From: Methylomonas sp. | Lineage (GTDB): Bacteria > Pseudomonadota > Gammaproteobacteria > Methylococcales > Methylomonadaceae | Direction of reading: 5' to 3' | DNA length: 64,000 nt | Assembly (NCBI GenBank): GCA_026988155.1 | Contig: JALSLW010000079.1 | Coordinates: 27,357 to 91,356, forward strand | Shown: positions 1-9,375 of the stretch, piece by piece | How the letters are laid out: each line of letters begins with the position of its first letter | How positions within the stretch are numbered: position 1 is the first letter of the stretch | Position numbers and translations under genes: made by a program | The notes under the pieces: model-generated | What the model was told of the DNA's origin: nothing | Databases searched by the model: none | Seen by the model: only the letters and a program-made list of their open reading frames with translations

Positions 1-130
1 CAATTTCCATAGTTTCAGGAACTAAAGGGATTTGACCTGAAAGGTATACCGTGTCGTTAACTTTTACTGCCTGAGAATACGTGCCAATCGCTTGAGGCGC
101 GTGATTGGTTTCAATAATTGTTTTCGTCAT
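1..130 (-). CDS. ridA: RidA/YjgF family reactive intermediate deaminase, N-terminal part
   Basis: Only the first 43 codons are present; the gene runs off the left edge. The translation starts [20 protein letters not shown] and contains [11 protein letters not shown], both typical of the RidA (YjgF/YER057c/UK114) N-terminus. Family members hydrolyse reactive enamine/imine intermediates released by PLP enzymes such as threonine dehydratase. The gene lies 58 bases downstream of spoT on the same strand; rpoZ-spoT-ridA is a recurrent gammaproteobacterial order, so co-transcription is likely. Catalytic residues lie beyond the window and cannot be checked. Confidence 0.85.
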   Translation of the reverse strand, partial: MTKTIIETNHAPQAIGTYSQAVKVNDTVYLSGQIPLVPETMEI

Positions 131-188
131 TTTAATGGAACCTGGTTTTAGATAATGGGTTTGATGCGAAGCATATTGAGCGTCTGTC

Positions 189-2363
189 CTAAGTTTTAAC
201 GCGAGTAATTTTTAGCACAATAAATAGCTTTTTAAGCTTGCGGATTATAGTGGCAAGATGTACCCGGTCTTTGACCGATACAGTAATTAAGTCAATGGAT
301 ACTTTATCATCCTGATCAGCCATAGAGACACTTTCTATGTTGGCATCTAAACTGGAAATGGTCGAGGCAATGGTTGCCAGTGTTCCGCGCTGATTAAGCA
401 GTTCTATTCTGAGTTCAGCGGAGAATTCTCCAGAGACTTCCTGGCTCCATTCAACATCTATCCAGCTAGTCTGCTTTTTTCTGACTTCAGAGCTATTGTG
501 GCATTGGTGATGATGAATGACAATGCCTTTTCCAGGATTAAAGAAACCAATAATAGAGTCCCCAGGAATGGGTTTGCAGCAATTTGCCAGGGTGATGACC
601 ATGCCTTCAGTTCCCTTAATAATTAAAGGTGCATGTTCCGTCGAGGTGTCTTCCAGTTTGACTGCCGCATGAATATCTTGCTGAGAAAGTCTTTTGGCAA
701 TCAGCAGGGGCATTTTGTTGCCCAGGCCTATTTCTTCCAGCAATTCATCCATAGCCTGCATCTTCATGACATCTAATAGCTGAACAATGCGGGATTCATC
801 TATATTGTCCAATTTAAGGCTGAGGCTTTTAAGTTCTTTTTCAAGCAGGCGTCGGCCTAAATTGATTGCATCCTGCTGTTTAAAGTTTTTCAGGTAATTT
901 CTAATGCTGCTGCGTGCTTTGGCAGTAATTATGTGGTTAAGCCAAAGAGGGTTGGGCCTTGCCCAGGGGGCAGTGATCACCTCAACCGTCATGCCGTTTT
1001 CAAGCTGAGTTTGCAGAGGGATCAGTTTGCTGTCAATTCTGGCAGATACACAGGCGTTGCCGATATCAGTATGTACTGCATAGGCAAAATCTACAATGGT
1101 TGCCCCTCTGGGCATCTTGATAATGGTGCCTTGCGGTGTGAAAACAAATACTTCTTGAGGAAATAAATCGACTTTTAAGTTGTCAATAAATTCCAGTGAG
1201 TCACCTGCTGTTTTCTGTATTTCAAGCAAATCCCTTAGCCATTCTGTTGCTCTGGCTCTGGCCGTGTCACCCGAAGTGTCTTTAGACTTATAAAGCCAGT
1301 GGGCTGCAATGCCTGATTCGGCCAGACGATGCATTTCATGCGTTCTGATTTGTATCTCAATAGGCATGCCATAAGGACTCATTAAAATGGTATGCAGAGA
1401 TTGATAGCCATTTGCCTTTGGCAATGCGATATAGTCCTTAAATTTGCCGGGGATAGGTTTATACAGATTGTGCACGCAGCCTAAAATACGGTAGCAGTCG
1501 TCATCCTGATCGCAAAGAATGCGGAATGCATAAACGTCAAATACTTTGGAGAAAGAAATTTTTTGGCGTTGCATTTTTTTATAAATGCTAGCCACATTTT
1601 TTTCTCTGCCGGCTACGTCAAAAATAAGCCCTGTTTGGTTAAGTCTATTTTTAATGGAGTTTTCAATGGTGTTGACTATTTCCCGCCTGTTCCCCCGTGC
1701 CTTTTTAACGGCTTGCTTGATTGCCCGATAGCGGTGAGGGTATATAGCTTCAAGGCACAGACCTTCTAGCTGGTGCCTAATGCTATTCATGCTAAGCCGG
1801 TTAGCTAGAGGTACATAGATTTCCTGGGTTTCTTTGGCAATGCGACGTTTTTTTTCAAGTGGCATGGCGCCAAGCGTCTGCATATTATGCAGGCGATCAG
1901 CTAATTTGACGATGATGACGCGTAAGTCTTTAGCCATGGCCAGCAGCATTTTTCTGACATTTTCAGCCTGCGTTTCAGCGTGTGATTTGTTATCGAGTTT
2001 GGTTAATTTGGTTACGCCGTCAACTAGATCAGCAACTTCCTGGCTAAATTCATCCGTTATCTGTTCTTTTGTGGCAGGGGTGTCTTCAATGGCATCATGC
2101 AGGATTGCGGCAATAATGCCCCGGGTATCCATGTGCATTTCAGCAAGAGTAATTGCAACGGATAATGGGTGGCAGATGTAGGCTTCGCCACTTTTTCGAA
2201 ATTGTCCGGTATGGGAGTCCGCGCCAAAACTATAGGCGCGGATAATGGACTCTACCTGCTCTTTGTCGAGATAGCCGTTAACAATTGTCTTTAACCTTCT
2301 GAGCAGTTTCTCTTCAGGGGAATCAATTTTTGGCGAAAAATTCGCATCGGCTACTTCAGGCAT
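189..2363 (-). CDS. spoT: Bifunctional (p)ppGpp synthetase/hydrolase SpoT
   Basis: 724 residues, full length for a long RelA/SpoT homologue. An N-terminal HD hydrolase domain shows the metal ligands H65, H89-D90 (ILHDAIEDT) and D156 (KLADRLHNM). The synthetase domain has [18 protein letters not shown], followed by a TGS domain ([18 protein letters not shown]) and a C-terminal ACT domain. The intact HD residues and the FKD form of the synthetase loop indicate a bifunctional SpoT/Rel rather than synthetase-only RelA. It makes and degrades the alarmone (p)ppGpp in response to nutrient stress. It starts 5 bases after the rpoZ stop, so translation is probably coupled. Confidence 0.97.
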   Translation of the reverse strand: MPEVADANFSPKIDSPEEKLLRRLKTIVNGYLDKEQVESIIRAYSFGADSHTGQFRKSGEAYICHPLSVAITLAEMHMDTRGIIAAILHDAIEDTPATKEQITDEFSQEVADLVDGVTKLTKLDNKSHAETQAENVRKMLLAMAKDLRVIIVKLADRLHNMQTLGAMPLEKKRRIAKETQEIYVPLANRLSMNSIRHQLEGLCLEAIYPHRYRAIKQAVKKARGNRREIVNTIENSIKNRLNQTGLIFDVAGREKNVASIYKKMQRQKISFSKVFDVYAFRILCDQDDDCYRILGCVHNLYKPIPGKFKDYIALPKANGYQSLHTILMSPYGMPIEIQIRTHEMHRLAESGIAAHWLYKSKDTSGDTARARATEWLRDLLEIQKTAGDSLEFIDNLKVDLFPQEVFVFTPQGTIIKMPRGATIVDFAYAVHTDIGNACVSARIDSKLIPLQTQLENGMTVEVITAPWARPNPLWLNHIITAKARSSIRNYLKNFKQQDAINLGRRLLEKELKSLSLKLDNIDESRIVQLLDVMKMQAMDELLEEIGLGNKMPLLIAKRLSQQDIHAAVKLEDTSTEHAPLIIKGTEGMVITLANCCKPIPGDSIIGFFNPGKGIVIHHHQCHNSSEVRKKQTSWIDVEWSQEVSGEFSAELRIELLNQRGTLATIASTISSLDANIESVSMADQDDKVSIDLITVSVKDRVHLATIIRKLKKLFIVLKITRVKT

Positions 2364-2368
2364 TATTG

Positions 2369-2629
2369 CTAGCTTATGTCTTCGGGAATAGCTTCAGGCC
2401 GTTCGCTGGCAAAATGCTCGCCTACATTATGCAACAGATCGATGTTATCTTCAGTTACATGACCTTCTGCTATTTCACGCAAAGCTAGGACAGTATCTTT
2501 ATCTTTACCGCGAGGGATAAATTCATCTGCCCCTTTTGCCAGTTGACGTGCTCTTTTGCTGGCTAGTAAAACCAGTTTAAAACGATTTTCAACATTTTCT
2601 AAACAATCTTCAATAGTAACTCGAGCCAT
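2369..2629 (-). CDS. rpoZ: DNA-directed RNA polymerase omega subunit
   Basis: 86 residues. [20 protein letters not shown] and the block [12 protein letters not shown] are diagnostic for omega, which helps fold the beta-prime subunit and contributes to ppGpp binding on RNA polymerase. It heads the rpoZ-spoT-ridA group; gmk, often just upstream in gammaproteobacteria, is absent. In the roughly 280 bases upstream I see only a weak short hairpin (AAACCA/TGGTTT near 2686-2701) and no confident promoter. Confidence 0.96.
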   Translation of the reverse strand: MARVTIEDCLENVENRFKLVLLASKRARQLAKGADEFIPRGKDKDTVLALREIAEGHVTEDNIDLLHNVGEHFASERPEAIPEDIS

Positions 2630-2913
2630 TATAAAAAAACCTTATTAAATTTGAATTGATCCCACTAATAAGAGCCCCTTCGAACTGAAACCATGGCTGG
2701 TTTTGTTTTTGGTTAGGACTCTAAATTATATTTGCAAATGAGTTGCTTATATAAAAGAGAACTGATTATTATATAAATAAACTGATATATAAGCAATTTG
2801 ATTTGTTTATTTATGCTGAAAATTTTACGTTTAACTAGAGCTATGGTAGGATTTTATCAAAGTAAACACTAATAATAGACTGATGGGTCTTGTGCCTAAT
2901 ATCGAAAAATAAC

Positions 2914-3225
2914 ATGGCTGTCAATAATTCCAGACAAGAAACTAGGCGTAAGTGTGAACGCCGTTCTAAAGAAAGGCGAATCAACCCTTTTGAATTTGGC
3001 ACCGATGAATGGCGTGAAATGATTCAGCAGGAGTACTTGTTATGGCCAAAGCAAGATCGTCGTATTGCAGAGCGACGAAGTACTGCTCGCAGACAGGGAA
3101 ATAGGCGAACCAAGAATAATGGTGCGATGAGGATGCCCAGGAGGCCAAATAGCTTGCATGATTTACTGACCGATGAAGAAAGAGAAATGCTTAATGATTT
3201 AAGTCAGTCCGATTCCTTGGATTAA
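2914..3225 (+). CDS. Small arginine-rich hypothetical protein
   Basis: 103 residues if begun at ATG 2914; an in-frame TTG at 2890 would add eight residues (CLISKNN). Neither start has a clear ribosome binding site. The N-terminal half is very basic, with two arginine clusters (RRKCERRSKERR and RRIAERRSTARRQGNRR) flanking an acidic/aromatic stretch (PFEFGTDEWREMIQQEYLLW). The C-terminus is acidic (LTDEEREMLNDL). No signal peptide or membrane segment. I do not recognise the family. Basic patches could bind nucleic acid or ribosomes, but that is speculation. It is divergent from rpoZ and convergent with pgk. Confidence 0.6.
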   Translation: MAVNNSRQETRRKCERRSKERRINPFEFGTDEWREMIQQEYLLWPKQDRRIAERRSTARRQGNRRTKNNGAMRMPRRPNSLHDLLTDEEREMLNDLSQSDSLD

Positions 3226-3260
3226 GGGGAGTAGAGAATAAGTTCGTCATCTCTAGCTGA

Positions 3261-3297
3261 AGAGAGATCTTGATCAAATATAGAATAAGATCTCTCT
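3261..3297. terminator. Perfect 11-bp inverted repeat between convergent genes
   Basis: AGAGAGATCTT (3261-3271) and its exact complement (3287-3297) flank a 15-base loop between the hypothetical gene ending at 3225 and the end of pgk at 3325. The position suits a bidirectional terminator. Neither side carries a run of Ts, so intrinsic termination would be weak. Confidence 0.5.
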
Positions 3298-3324
3298 CGT
3301 CGCTGAAAGAACAGTTTAATATGC

Positions 3325-4500
3325 TTATTTGTTACGTTCTTCCAAAATGGCAACAGCAGGCAGTATTTTACCCTCTAAAAATTCAAGAAAAGCACCGCCA
3401 CCCGTAGAAGTGTAGGATACTTTATCTTTAATTCCATATTTATCAATAGCGGCCAAAGTATCACCGCCCCCGGCAATAGAAAAAGCCGGGCTGTCAGCAA
3501 TTGCTTCTGACATGGACTTGGTTCCCTCGGCAAACTGATTTATTTCAAAAACGCCAACAGGTCCATTCCAAACAATAGTACCGGCAGTTTTCAGTATTTC
3601 AGCGTATTGTTTTGATGTTTCAGGTCCTATGTCCAAAATTAAATCATCGTCTTCAACATCAGAAACACTTTTGATGGTTGCGGTTGCAGTATCTGAAAAT
3701 TCTTTTGCACAGACAACATCAGTAGGGACAGGAATATCTGATCCTGATGCTTTGGCCGCATCCATTAAGCGTTTTGCTTCATCAATTAAATCTTCTTCGT
3801 AAAGTGATTTGCCAACAGAATAGCCGGCCGCCGCAATAAAGGTATTTGCGATGCCTCCACCGACAATTAATTGATCTACTTTAGTTGATAGTGACTCTAG
3901 TACAGTCAATTTAGTCGAAACTTTAGAGCCGCCAACAATGGCAACTAATGGGTGGGCTGGCTGGTTTAAGGCTTTGCCTAACGCATCAAGTTCATTAGCC
4001 AAAAGAGGCCCGGCGCAGGCAACAGGGGCAAATTTAGCTACGCTGTGGGTAGAGGCCTGAGCGCGGTGAGCAGTGCCAAAGGCATCCATCACAAAAATAT
4101 CACATAGCGAGGCCATTTTTTTACCCAGCTCATCACTGTTTTTCTTTTCGCCTTTATTAAAGCGGACATTTTCGCAGAGAACAACCTCGCCAGCTTCAAT
4201 TGAAATGCCATCTAGCCAGTCTTTTTCAAGGCGAACAGGTTTGCCTAGCAATTTTGATAATTGTTCTGCAACGGGCTTTAAGCTAGAGGCTTCATCAAAT
4301 TCCCCTTCAGCTGGGCGACCTAGGTGGGACATCACCATAACAGCCGCACCAGCGCTAAGTGCTTTTTCAATGGTTGGGATGCTTGCCTGAATGCGAAGAT
4401 CACTGGTTACTTTGCCATCTTTAACCGGCACGTTTAAATCCTGGCGGATTAAAACGCGTTTTCCGGACAAATCCAGGTCAGCCATTTTTAATATGGACAT
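3325..4500 (-). CDS. pgk: Phosphoglycerate kinase
   Basis: 391 residues, the usual bacterial length. The N-terminus [12 protein letters not shown] carries the substrate-binding RxDxNVP motif; MSHLGRP, the basic-patch segment, [10 protein letters not shown] and the C-terminal nucleotide-binding [11 protein letters not shown] follow in the expected order. It catalyses 1,3-bisphosphoglycerate + ADP to 3-phosphoglycerate + ATP in the cytoplasm. It stands alone here; gap and pyk are not adjacent. Upstream (4501-4730) is non-coding with an imperfect inverted repeat. Confidence 0.97.
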   Translation of the reverse strand: MSILKMADLDLSGKRVLIRQDLNVPVKDGKVTSDLRIQASIPTIEKALSAGAAVMVMSHLGRPAEGEFDEASSLKPVAEQLSKLLGKPVRLEKDWLDGISIEAGEVVLCENVRFNKGEKKNSDELGKKMASLCDIFVMDAFGTAHRAQASTHSVAKFAPVACAGPLLANELDALGKALNQPAHPLVAIVGGSKVSTKLTVLESLSTKVDQLIVGGGIANTFIAAAGYSVGKSLYEEDLIDEAKRLMDAAKASGSDIPVPTDVVCAKEFSDTATATIKSVSDVEDDDLILDIGPETSKQYAEILKTAGTIVWNGPVGVFEINQFAEGTKSMSEAIADSPAFSIAGGGDTLAAIDKYGIKDKVSYTSTGGGAFLEFLEGKILPAVAILEERNK

Positions 4501-4551
4501 ATTGATTTTTCCTCTTTTAATGTTTTAGATTATGCTTATTATAAAGGTGAA

Positions 4552-4604
4552 AGGTTAAAGGCGAAAGCAGGAGGGCCTGAATAAGCTCTTTCAGCCTTTA
4601 GCCT
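4552..4604. repeat. Imperfect inverted repeat upstream of pgk
   Basis: The left arm AGGTTAAAGGCGAAAGC (4552-4568) is nearly complementary to the right arm (4585-4604) around a 16-base loop. It lies 51 bases upstream of pgk and downstream of the thioredoxin-like gene, both on minus, so it could end that transcript or fold in the pgk leader. No T-run is present. Confidence 0.4.
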
Positions 4605-4730
4605 GGGAAGCTGGAAATTATTAAATCCTCGCTCCTAAGTAAACCGAATAGCAGGCTATGTAATTGTATAGTTTTACTACGTTATACCCTAATTTTAAAA
4701 GAATAAAGGTGGGTAGGTAAACGGGTGTTT

Positions 4731-5300
4731 CTAGCCACTTTGCTTCGGCTCTTTCCACTTAATGGAGCAGCCAATGCTGGCAATCTGTTCTTTAGGCCCA
4801 TGCTTAGTTTGAGATACCTGTTTCATTGCTTCAAATAAATCCCGCTTAACATTCTCCCTAGCTGTTTCTTTTGTACTGGCATCAAGCCGGCCTCTGTATT
4901 GCAATTCAAACTGGCTATTATAGCCAAAAAAATCAGGGGTGCAGACAGCTCCGTATTGTTTAGCCACCTCTTGACTTTCATCCAGCAGATAAGGGAAATC
5001 AAAATTTAATTTTTTTGCCAGAAGCTGCATATTTTCGAAGGAGTCTTCAGGGTATTCAGTGACATCGTTAGAGGAAATGGCTACTGTTGAGATGCCTAGC
5101 GTTTTAAGTTCTGCCGCATCTCGCAGTATTCGTTGGTGTATAGCTTTGACATAAGGGCAGTGATTACAGATAAACATGACTAATAAGCCTTTTTTACCCA
5201 TGCATTTTTTTAATGTCCAGTGCTGTCCGTCTGTACCGGGAAGATCAAAATCATATGCTTTTTCGCCAAAATTGCAAACGGGCGGATTTAGAGAAACCAT
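4731..5300 (-). CDS. Thioredoxin-fold redox protein (AhpC/TSA-like, PRX_like1 type)
   Basis: 189 residues without signal peptide. The thioredoxin fold is recognisable: FDLPGTDGQHWTLKK, then the active-site region ICNHCPYVKAI with CNHC, and VCTPDFFGY where the cis-proline loop falls. A late cysteine lies in IGCSIKWK. This arrangement defines a widespread bacterial family of peroxiredoxin-like thioredoxin proteins whose substrate is not established. A thiol oxidoreductase role is inferred from the fold. It is divergently arranged with the VWA operon (start 5381). Confidence 0.85.
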   Translation of the reverse strand: MVSLNPPVCNFGEKAYDFDLPGTDGQHWTLKKCMGKKGLLVMFICNHCPYVKAIHQRILRDAAELKTLGISTVAISSNDVTEYPEDSFENMQLLAKKLNFDFPYLLDESQEVAKQYGAVCTPDFFGYNSQFELQYRGRLDASTKETARENVKRDLFEAMKQVSQTKHGPKEQIASIGCSIKWKEPKQSG

Positions 5301-5380
5301 GCTTCACCTATTATTAAATATAAAAAATTAAAATTGAGCTACATTTATAACTTATAGCATTAATTAACGAATGGGCTTCA

Positions 5381-7183
5381 ATGTACAGTAAATTAAGGTG
5401 TTTTTGTATTTGTTTTTTGTTTGCCAGTGTCTGTTCAGCAAGCTATGCCACAGATAAGAAACAGCCGGAAAATGAATTGCAAGTGCTTATAGATGTTTCT
5501 GGCAGCATGAAACAAAATGATCCCAGAAATTTAAGAATTCCTGCGATTAAATTGCTGGTTAATTTACTGCCCAAGGGAACCAAGGCCGGTCTATGGCTGT
5601 TTGCTGAGAAAACTACAAAATTAGTTGAAATGGGAACAGTTAATAGGCAGTGGAGAAAAAAAGCCTTATCAAAAATAAAGAAGATTCATTCTAGAGGACT
5701 TTTTACCAATATTGAAGATGCGATACAACATGCGAGTAAAGAATGGCTTAAATCCACTGGGCAACAGAATAGAAGTCTCATTCTTTTAACTGATGGCATG
5801 GTTGATGTTTCAAAGGACATTATGCAAAGTGCTGAGTCACGAGCAAGGATTATGTCGGAACAGATACCATTGCTGCAGCAGGCCGGAGTAAAAGTGCAGA
5901 CAATTGCTCTTTCAAACGAAGCTGATGCCGATTTACTGGATAAGCTGGCTTTTGATACCCAGGGATGGTCTGAAACGGCACAGTCTGCAGATCAGCTGCA
6001 GAAAGTTTTTTTTAGAATATTTAAACAGGCTGTTCATCAGGATTCGGTGCCTATAACAGGAAACACTTTTTCTATTGATGAGTCTATTAAAGAGTTTTCC
6101 GTTCTAATATTTAAGGAGTCTGCCGGCGCTTCCCAGTTGATTGCTCCTGATAAAAGCAATGTAACTGCTGAAACCAAGCAGAAAAATGTCTCTTGGCTGA
6201 GTGAAAAAAACTATGACTTAGTAACGATAAAAAAACCAAAAGCCGGCAACTGGAAAATACTGGCAAAAATGGACCCTGAAAATCAGGTGATGATTGTAAC
6301 TGATCTAAAATTTCAGATTGATGCAATACCTAAACATATTTCATTAAATGAACCCGTTAAAGTAACTGGCTTTTTTACAGATCGGCAGCAGTTAATCAGC
6401 AGAGAGGGTTTTTTAAACCTTATTGATATTGTTGTCCAGATAGATGGAGGCGAAAAAAGGGCTATTCCAGCTGTTATTGGTAAGCAGGGACTTTTTAGTA
6501 AAACACTGGAGGGTGAGTTAAAAAAAGGCAGACACACTCTCAAAATTATAGCTGATGGAAAAACGTTTAAAAGAGAAGTTGCGAAAACGATTGATGTAAA
6601 AGAAGGTTTGGTGCTGATGGAGAAAGAGGTGGATTTGGCCGGCCGCACGGTAACGATAAAGCTGATACCTGATATATCGGTTATAGATGCCACTATGATG
6701 GCGGTAGAGGCAACTATAAGTCAGGTAGGCAGGCAGGCTGAAATGCAGGTGATGGAAAAGAAGGGTGGGCATTGGTTATTGTTTGTTAAAGCGGCAGGCC
6801 GGGGGGAAACTAAAATAATTAATTTTTCTATAATGGCTAATACTATTCAGGGAATTGTAATTTCGCCAAATGTTGCTCCAATTATTATTGATGACAGTTT
6901 GTTTGAAAAAGAGCGGGATAAGGCGCAGATAGATAAGCCTATGAATGATGATGAAAGTGGCGGCAAAAAAGTTTCTATTGAAAAAGAGAAAAAAAATCTA
7001 GATGAGGAAGAATTGGATGATGCAGAGGCAGATGACCCGGAAGAGCCAACTGATTGGATAAAGGTATCTTCGATTGTTGCAGGCGTTAATGTACTGCTAA
7101 TAGCTGTTGGTTTTTTTGGGTTTAAATTTCTTAAAAAACAGTCAGCAGATAAGCAGGACAAGTTGTTGAGTAGGTTAGATTGA
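5381..7183 (+). CDS. Membrane-anchored VWA-domain protein (TIGR03503-like)
   Basis: 600 residues. A signal peptide (CICFLFASVCSASYA) is followed by a von Willebrand factor A domain with an intact metal-ion-dependent adhesion site: DVSGSMKQND, the TNIED threonine and LLTDGMVD. The middle is probably beta-sandwich. A strongly acidic linker (DDAEADDPEEP) leads to one C-terminal membrane helix (VSSIVAGVNVLLIAVGFFGF) and a short basic tail. The predicted topology is a periplasmic VWA domain anchored in the inner membrane. The layout resembles the uncharacterised TIGR03503 family. Its stop overlaps the next ATG by one base, so the three genes here form an operon. Confidence 0.85.
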   Translation: MYSKLRCFCICFLFASVCSASYATDKKQPENELQVLIDVSGSMKQNDPRNLRIPAIKLLVNLLPKGTKAGLWLFAEKTTKLVEMGTVNRQWRKKALSKIKKIHSRGLFTNIEDAIQHASKEWLKSTGQQNRSLILLTDGMVDVSKDIMQSAESRARIMSEQIPLLQQAGVKVQTIALSNEADADLLDKLAFDTQGWSETAQSADQLQKVFFRIFKQAVHQDSVPITGNTFSIDESIKEFSVLIFKESAGASQLIAPDKSNVTAETKQKNVSWLSEKNYDLVTIKKPKAGNWKILAKMDPENQVMIVTDLKFQIDAIPKHISLNEPVKVTGFFTDRQQLISREGFLNLIDIVVQIDGGEKRAIPAVIGKQGLFSKTLEGELKKGRHTLKIIADGKTFKREVAKTIDVKEGLVLMEKEVDLAGRTVTIKLIPDISVIDATMMAVEATISQVGRQAEMQVMEKKGGHWLLFVKAAGRGETKIINFSIMANTIQGIVISPNVAPIIIDDSLFEKERDKAQIDKPMNDDESGGKKVSIEKEKKNLDEEELDDAEADDPEEPTDWIKVSSIVAGVNVLLIAVGFFGFKFLKKQSADKQDKLLSRLD

Positions 7184-7824
7184 TGATAGAGCTAGATTCA
7201 ATAATGGTTGTTTTTATGGCAGAAGCGGTATTGGTTCTGTTCTTGTTAATATTTGCTTTGCTGCTGCTTTCAAGAAAGCATGCAATTGGTGCGCAAGAGG
7301 CTTCAGGGAAGGTAATTGATAAGCTGCAAGATGCAGAAAAAATAAAAGCGAAAAAGTTGAGTGAATTGGTTTCTGTCCACTGTGCTATTGAACCTGAGCT
7401 GTTAAATGATCTGCAAGTTGAGATAAAGAACAGTGAAAGGCATTTGTACCAGCAAATAATTCGAATATTTTTAAATAGAGATAAGCAGGTTCTGAAGGAA
7501 ATTGATCAGCAGATTGATAGCCTTATTGAGCCTTATTGCAAATTATTGACTCATTCTTCTGGTGGCAGGGAAGATACTGATAAAGTCAGCCAGCAGGAGC
7601 AAAAAAATGATCAGTTGGCAATGGAAAATGAACGCCTGAAAGAGCAATTGACGATTGCGATGGATACCATGGATGAAATATCGGCTGAATATACTCGTGT
7701 GTTCAGTGGTACCCAAACAGAATTAGAGCTAGATAATAGCAGTAAAGAAATGTTTGCAATTTTTCAGCAGGCTGGACAGAAAATTAAAGCGGCAGAGTCG
7801 GGTGCAGGAGCGGAACAATTATGA
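7183..7824 (+). CDS. Single-pass membrane coiled-coil protein, VWA operon gene 2
   Basis: 213 residues from ATG 7183, which shares one base with the upstream stop (TGATG); a TTG at 7180 is less likely. An N-terminal membrane helix (MVVFMAEAVLVLFLLIFALLLL) precedes a long charged, mostly helical cytoplasmic region with coiled-coil character (QLAMENERLKEQLTIAMDTMDE). No enzyme motif is visible and I do not recognise the family. Tight overlaps on both sides suggest that the three products work together, probably as a membrane complex with the periplasmic VWA protein. Confidence 0.75.
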   Translation: MIELDSIMVVFMAEAVLVLFLLIFALLLLSRKHAIGAQEASGKVIDKLQDAEKIKAKKLSELVSVHCAIEPELLNDLQVEIKNSERHLYQQIIRIFLNRDKQVLKEIDQQIDSLIEPYCKLLTHSSGGREDTDKVSQQEQKNDQLAMENERLKEQLTIAMDTMDEISAEYTRVFSGTQTELELDNSSKEMFAIFQQAGQKIKAAESGAGAEQL

Positions 7825-8417
7825 ATGCCTCAATAAATATATTGATTATTGAAATTGCATTGGTTTTATTGGTTATTGTGTGCATATTGGCATTTATAAT
7901 CTGGAAACGAAAAAAAACCACGAGTAATGAACTAGAACAATTGCTGGATAATGTTGATAGCTTGCAAGATGAACGAAAACGGCAATTGGCTGAATTTTTA
8001 ATTAAAGACTATGCGTTAGATGCTGATGAGGCTAGAGAGTCTGGGGAGTATATGGTTGAGGCTGAAAAGCAATTTATACAGCAGTTTGTCAAACAGCAGC
8101 TTGAGCAGGGAACTGTGTCAGATTTATATGCAAATTTGAGTGAATTGCTTGATCAATATTTGTATTTTGTGCCTAAAAATCTAGTGGCAGTCGAAAATGT
8201 AGCGGATGATCTAGAAAGTTCTGATACCCAAGATACTGCGGAAGAAGCTGAAAAGATAGAGGTGAGTCCAGATGATGCCAGCTCTGAAATTGATCAGAAA
8301 GCTGAAGGGGAAAATGTGGAAGCGGAGCCTGATTGGGGGGATGCTTTTTCTGAATCCGGAGACACAATGAATGCTGACGCAAAAGAGGGTTATGAATCAG
8401 GCAGTGAGGAAAAGTGA
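7821..8417 (+). CDS. Single-pass membrane protein with acidic tail, VWA operon gene 3
   Basis: 198 residues, starting in an ATGA overlap with the preceding gene. One N-terminal membrane helix (INILIIEIALVLLVIVCILAFIIW) is followed by a basic stop-transfer (KRKK), a helical region to about residue 115, and a very acidic low-complexity tail rich in Glu, Asp and Ser (residues 125-198). It resembles gene 2 in general plan, which suggests paired subunits. No known domain was recognised. The roughly 90 bases after it contain a run of nine C residues and then the convergent PEP-CTERM gene. Confidence 0.75.
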   Translation: MNASINILIIEIALVLLVIVCILAFIIWKRKKTTSNELEQLLDNVDSLQDERKRQLAEFLIKDYALDADEARESGEYMVEAEKQFIQQFVKQQLEQGTVSDLYANLSELLDQYLYFVPKNLVAVENVADDLESSDTQDTAEEAEKIEVSPDDASSEIDQKAEGENVEAEPDWGDAFSESGDTMNADAKEGYESGSEEK

Positions 8418-8508
8418 AGTTGCTCTGCAAGTGACTTTTTGAGGTGCTAAAGTGAGTTGAGAGCAGGGGTGGCGGAAAATGCCCCCCCCCACTCTATTCT
8501 GATTTAAA

Positions 8509-9138
8509 TTAAAGTGCAGGTGTCACTTGGGCTGGTCTTTTTCTCATTCCGAGAAACCCTATCAAACCGGAAGCAAATAGCCAGACTGCCGCTGGAACAG
8601 GCACATTGGACACCTCGGTAAAATGAAGCTGAGCAATTTGGGAAAGTCGGTCGCCAGTTGCAGTAAAGTTGAACGTATAGTTCTGGCTGGCAAGAAACTG
8701 AGGAATACTGCCTGAATTGAAAGAATATGTTCCGGGATTACTTATATCAAGAAAAGCTGAGGTTCCATTTGATCCTGAAATAGAAAAACCTACTGAGCCG
8801 TTGGATTCGGCATAATCAATAACAAACTGATCAATGGTGACGTCTTTAGTAAAGCTGATATCAAATGTGTCAATATCTGTATGGCCAGCAGCATAGAACC
8901 AGTCATCTGTTAAGCGAAAACCAAGCCCATCATAATCGGAGGCAAAGGTTGTGAGGCCGCCACTGTAGTTTGTAGGATTGCTGATTGTTGCAGTTACTCC
9001 ATCTGCTGTGTAGTCAGAACTGCCTTGTCCATTCGCCAGGCCGCTAAAGTCTATAACAGTGGCCATGCTGTTAGCAGAAAATGATGAGATAGCGATCGTT
9101 AAAGCAACTGTAGCTGATAGTTTCATTTTTTTTTCCAT
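8509..9138 (-). CDS. Secreted protein with VPxPA/PEP-CTERM-type sorting tail
   Basis: 209 residues. An N-terminal signal peptide (LSATVALTIAISSFSANSMA) precedes a Ser/Thr/Gly/Asn-rich beta-type body. The C-terminus is a tripartite sorting signal: VPVPAAVWLF, a hydrophobic helix (ASGLIGFLG) and a basic end (MRKR). This is the VPxPA variant of the PEP-CTERM signal, recognised by exosortase-type transpeptidases and usual for surface or EPS-associated proteins. No exosortase is in the window. ATG 9138 is preferred over 9126 because AGGATG lies about 9 bases upstream. The body fold is not identified. Confidence 0.85.
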   Translation of the reverse strand: MEKKMKLSATVALTIAISSFSANSMATVIDFSGLANGQGSSDYTADGVTATISNPTNYSGGLTTFASDYDGLGFRLTDDWFYAAGHTDIDTFDISFTKDVTIDQFVIDYAESNGSVGFSISGSNGTSAFLDISNPGTYSFNSGSIPQFLASQNYTFNFTATGDRLSQIAQLHFTEVSNVPVPAAVWLFASGLIGFLGMRKRPAQVTPAL

Positions 9139-9268
9139 TATTTCATCCTAGACAAACTGTTTAATAGGATGCAGTAGTGTTTAATTGTTTAATAACTGGG
9201 GTGGTAGAGTTACCCTGTTATACTTATGTTCCATGAAAGTATAGACCAAATTCTGAACTATTTATATT

Positions 9269-9280
9269 GTACTAAAGTAC
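9269..9280. promoter_or_regulatory. Short palindrome upstream of the PEP-CTERM gene
   Basis: GTACTAAAGTAC is a 12-base inverted repeat (GTACT-AA-AGTAC) 131 bases upstream of the PEP-CTERM start and 95 bases past the end of the convergently placed amino acid gene's reading frame. It could be an operator; a 12-mer palindrome in AT-rich DNA may also occur by chance. Confidence 0.2.
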
Positions 9281-9375
9281 AGTTTTATTGATTAGGTGGA
9301 TTTATTTAGAAAAATCAGCTGCCCGCATTTCAGACTGTTCAGGTAAGTGATGATTATTGTGTGGTAAATAAAGGT

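Noticed and set aside
9139..9375. Sigma-54-like sequence TTTGGTCTATACTTTCAT upstream of the PEP-CTERM gene (minus strand)
   Set aside because: GG is followed after ten bases by CA, not GC, so the essential -12 element is missing.
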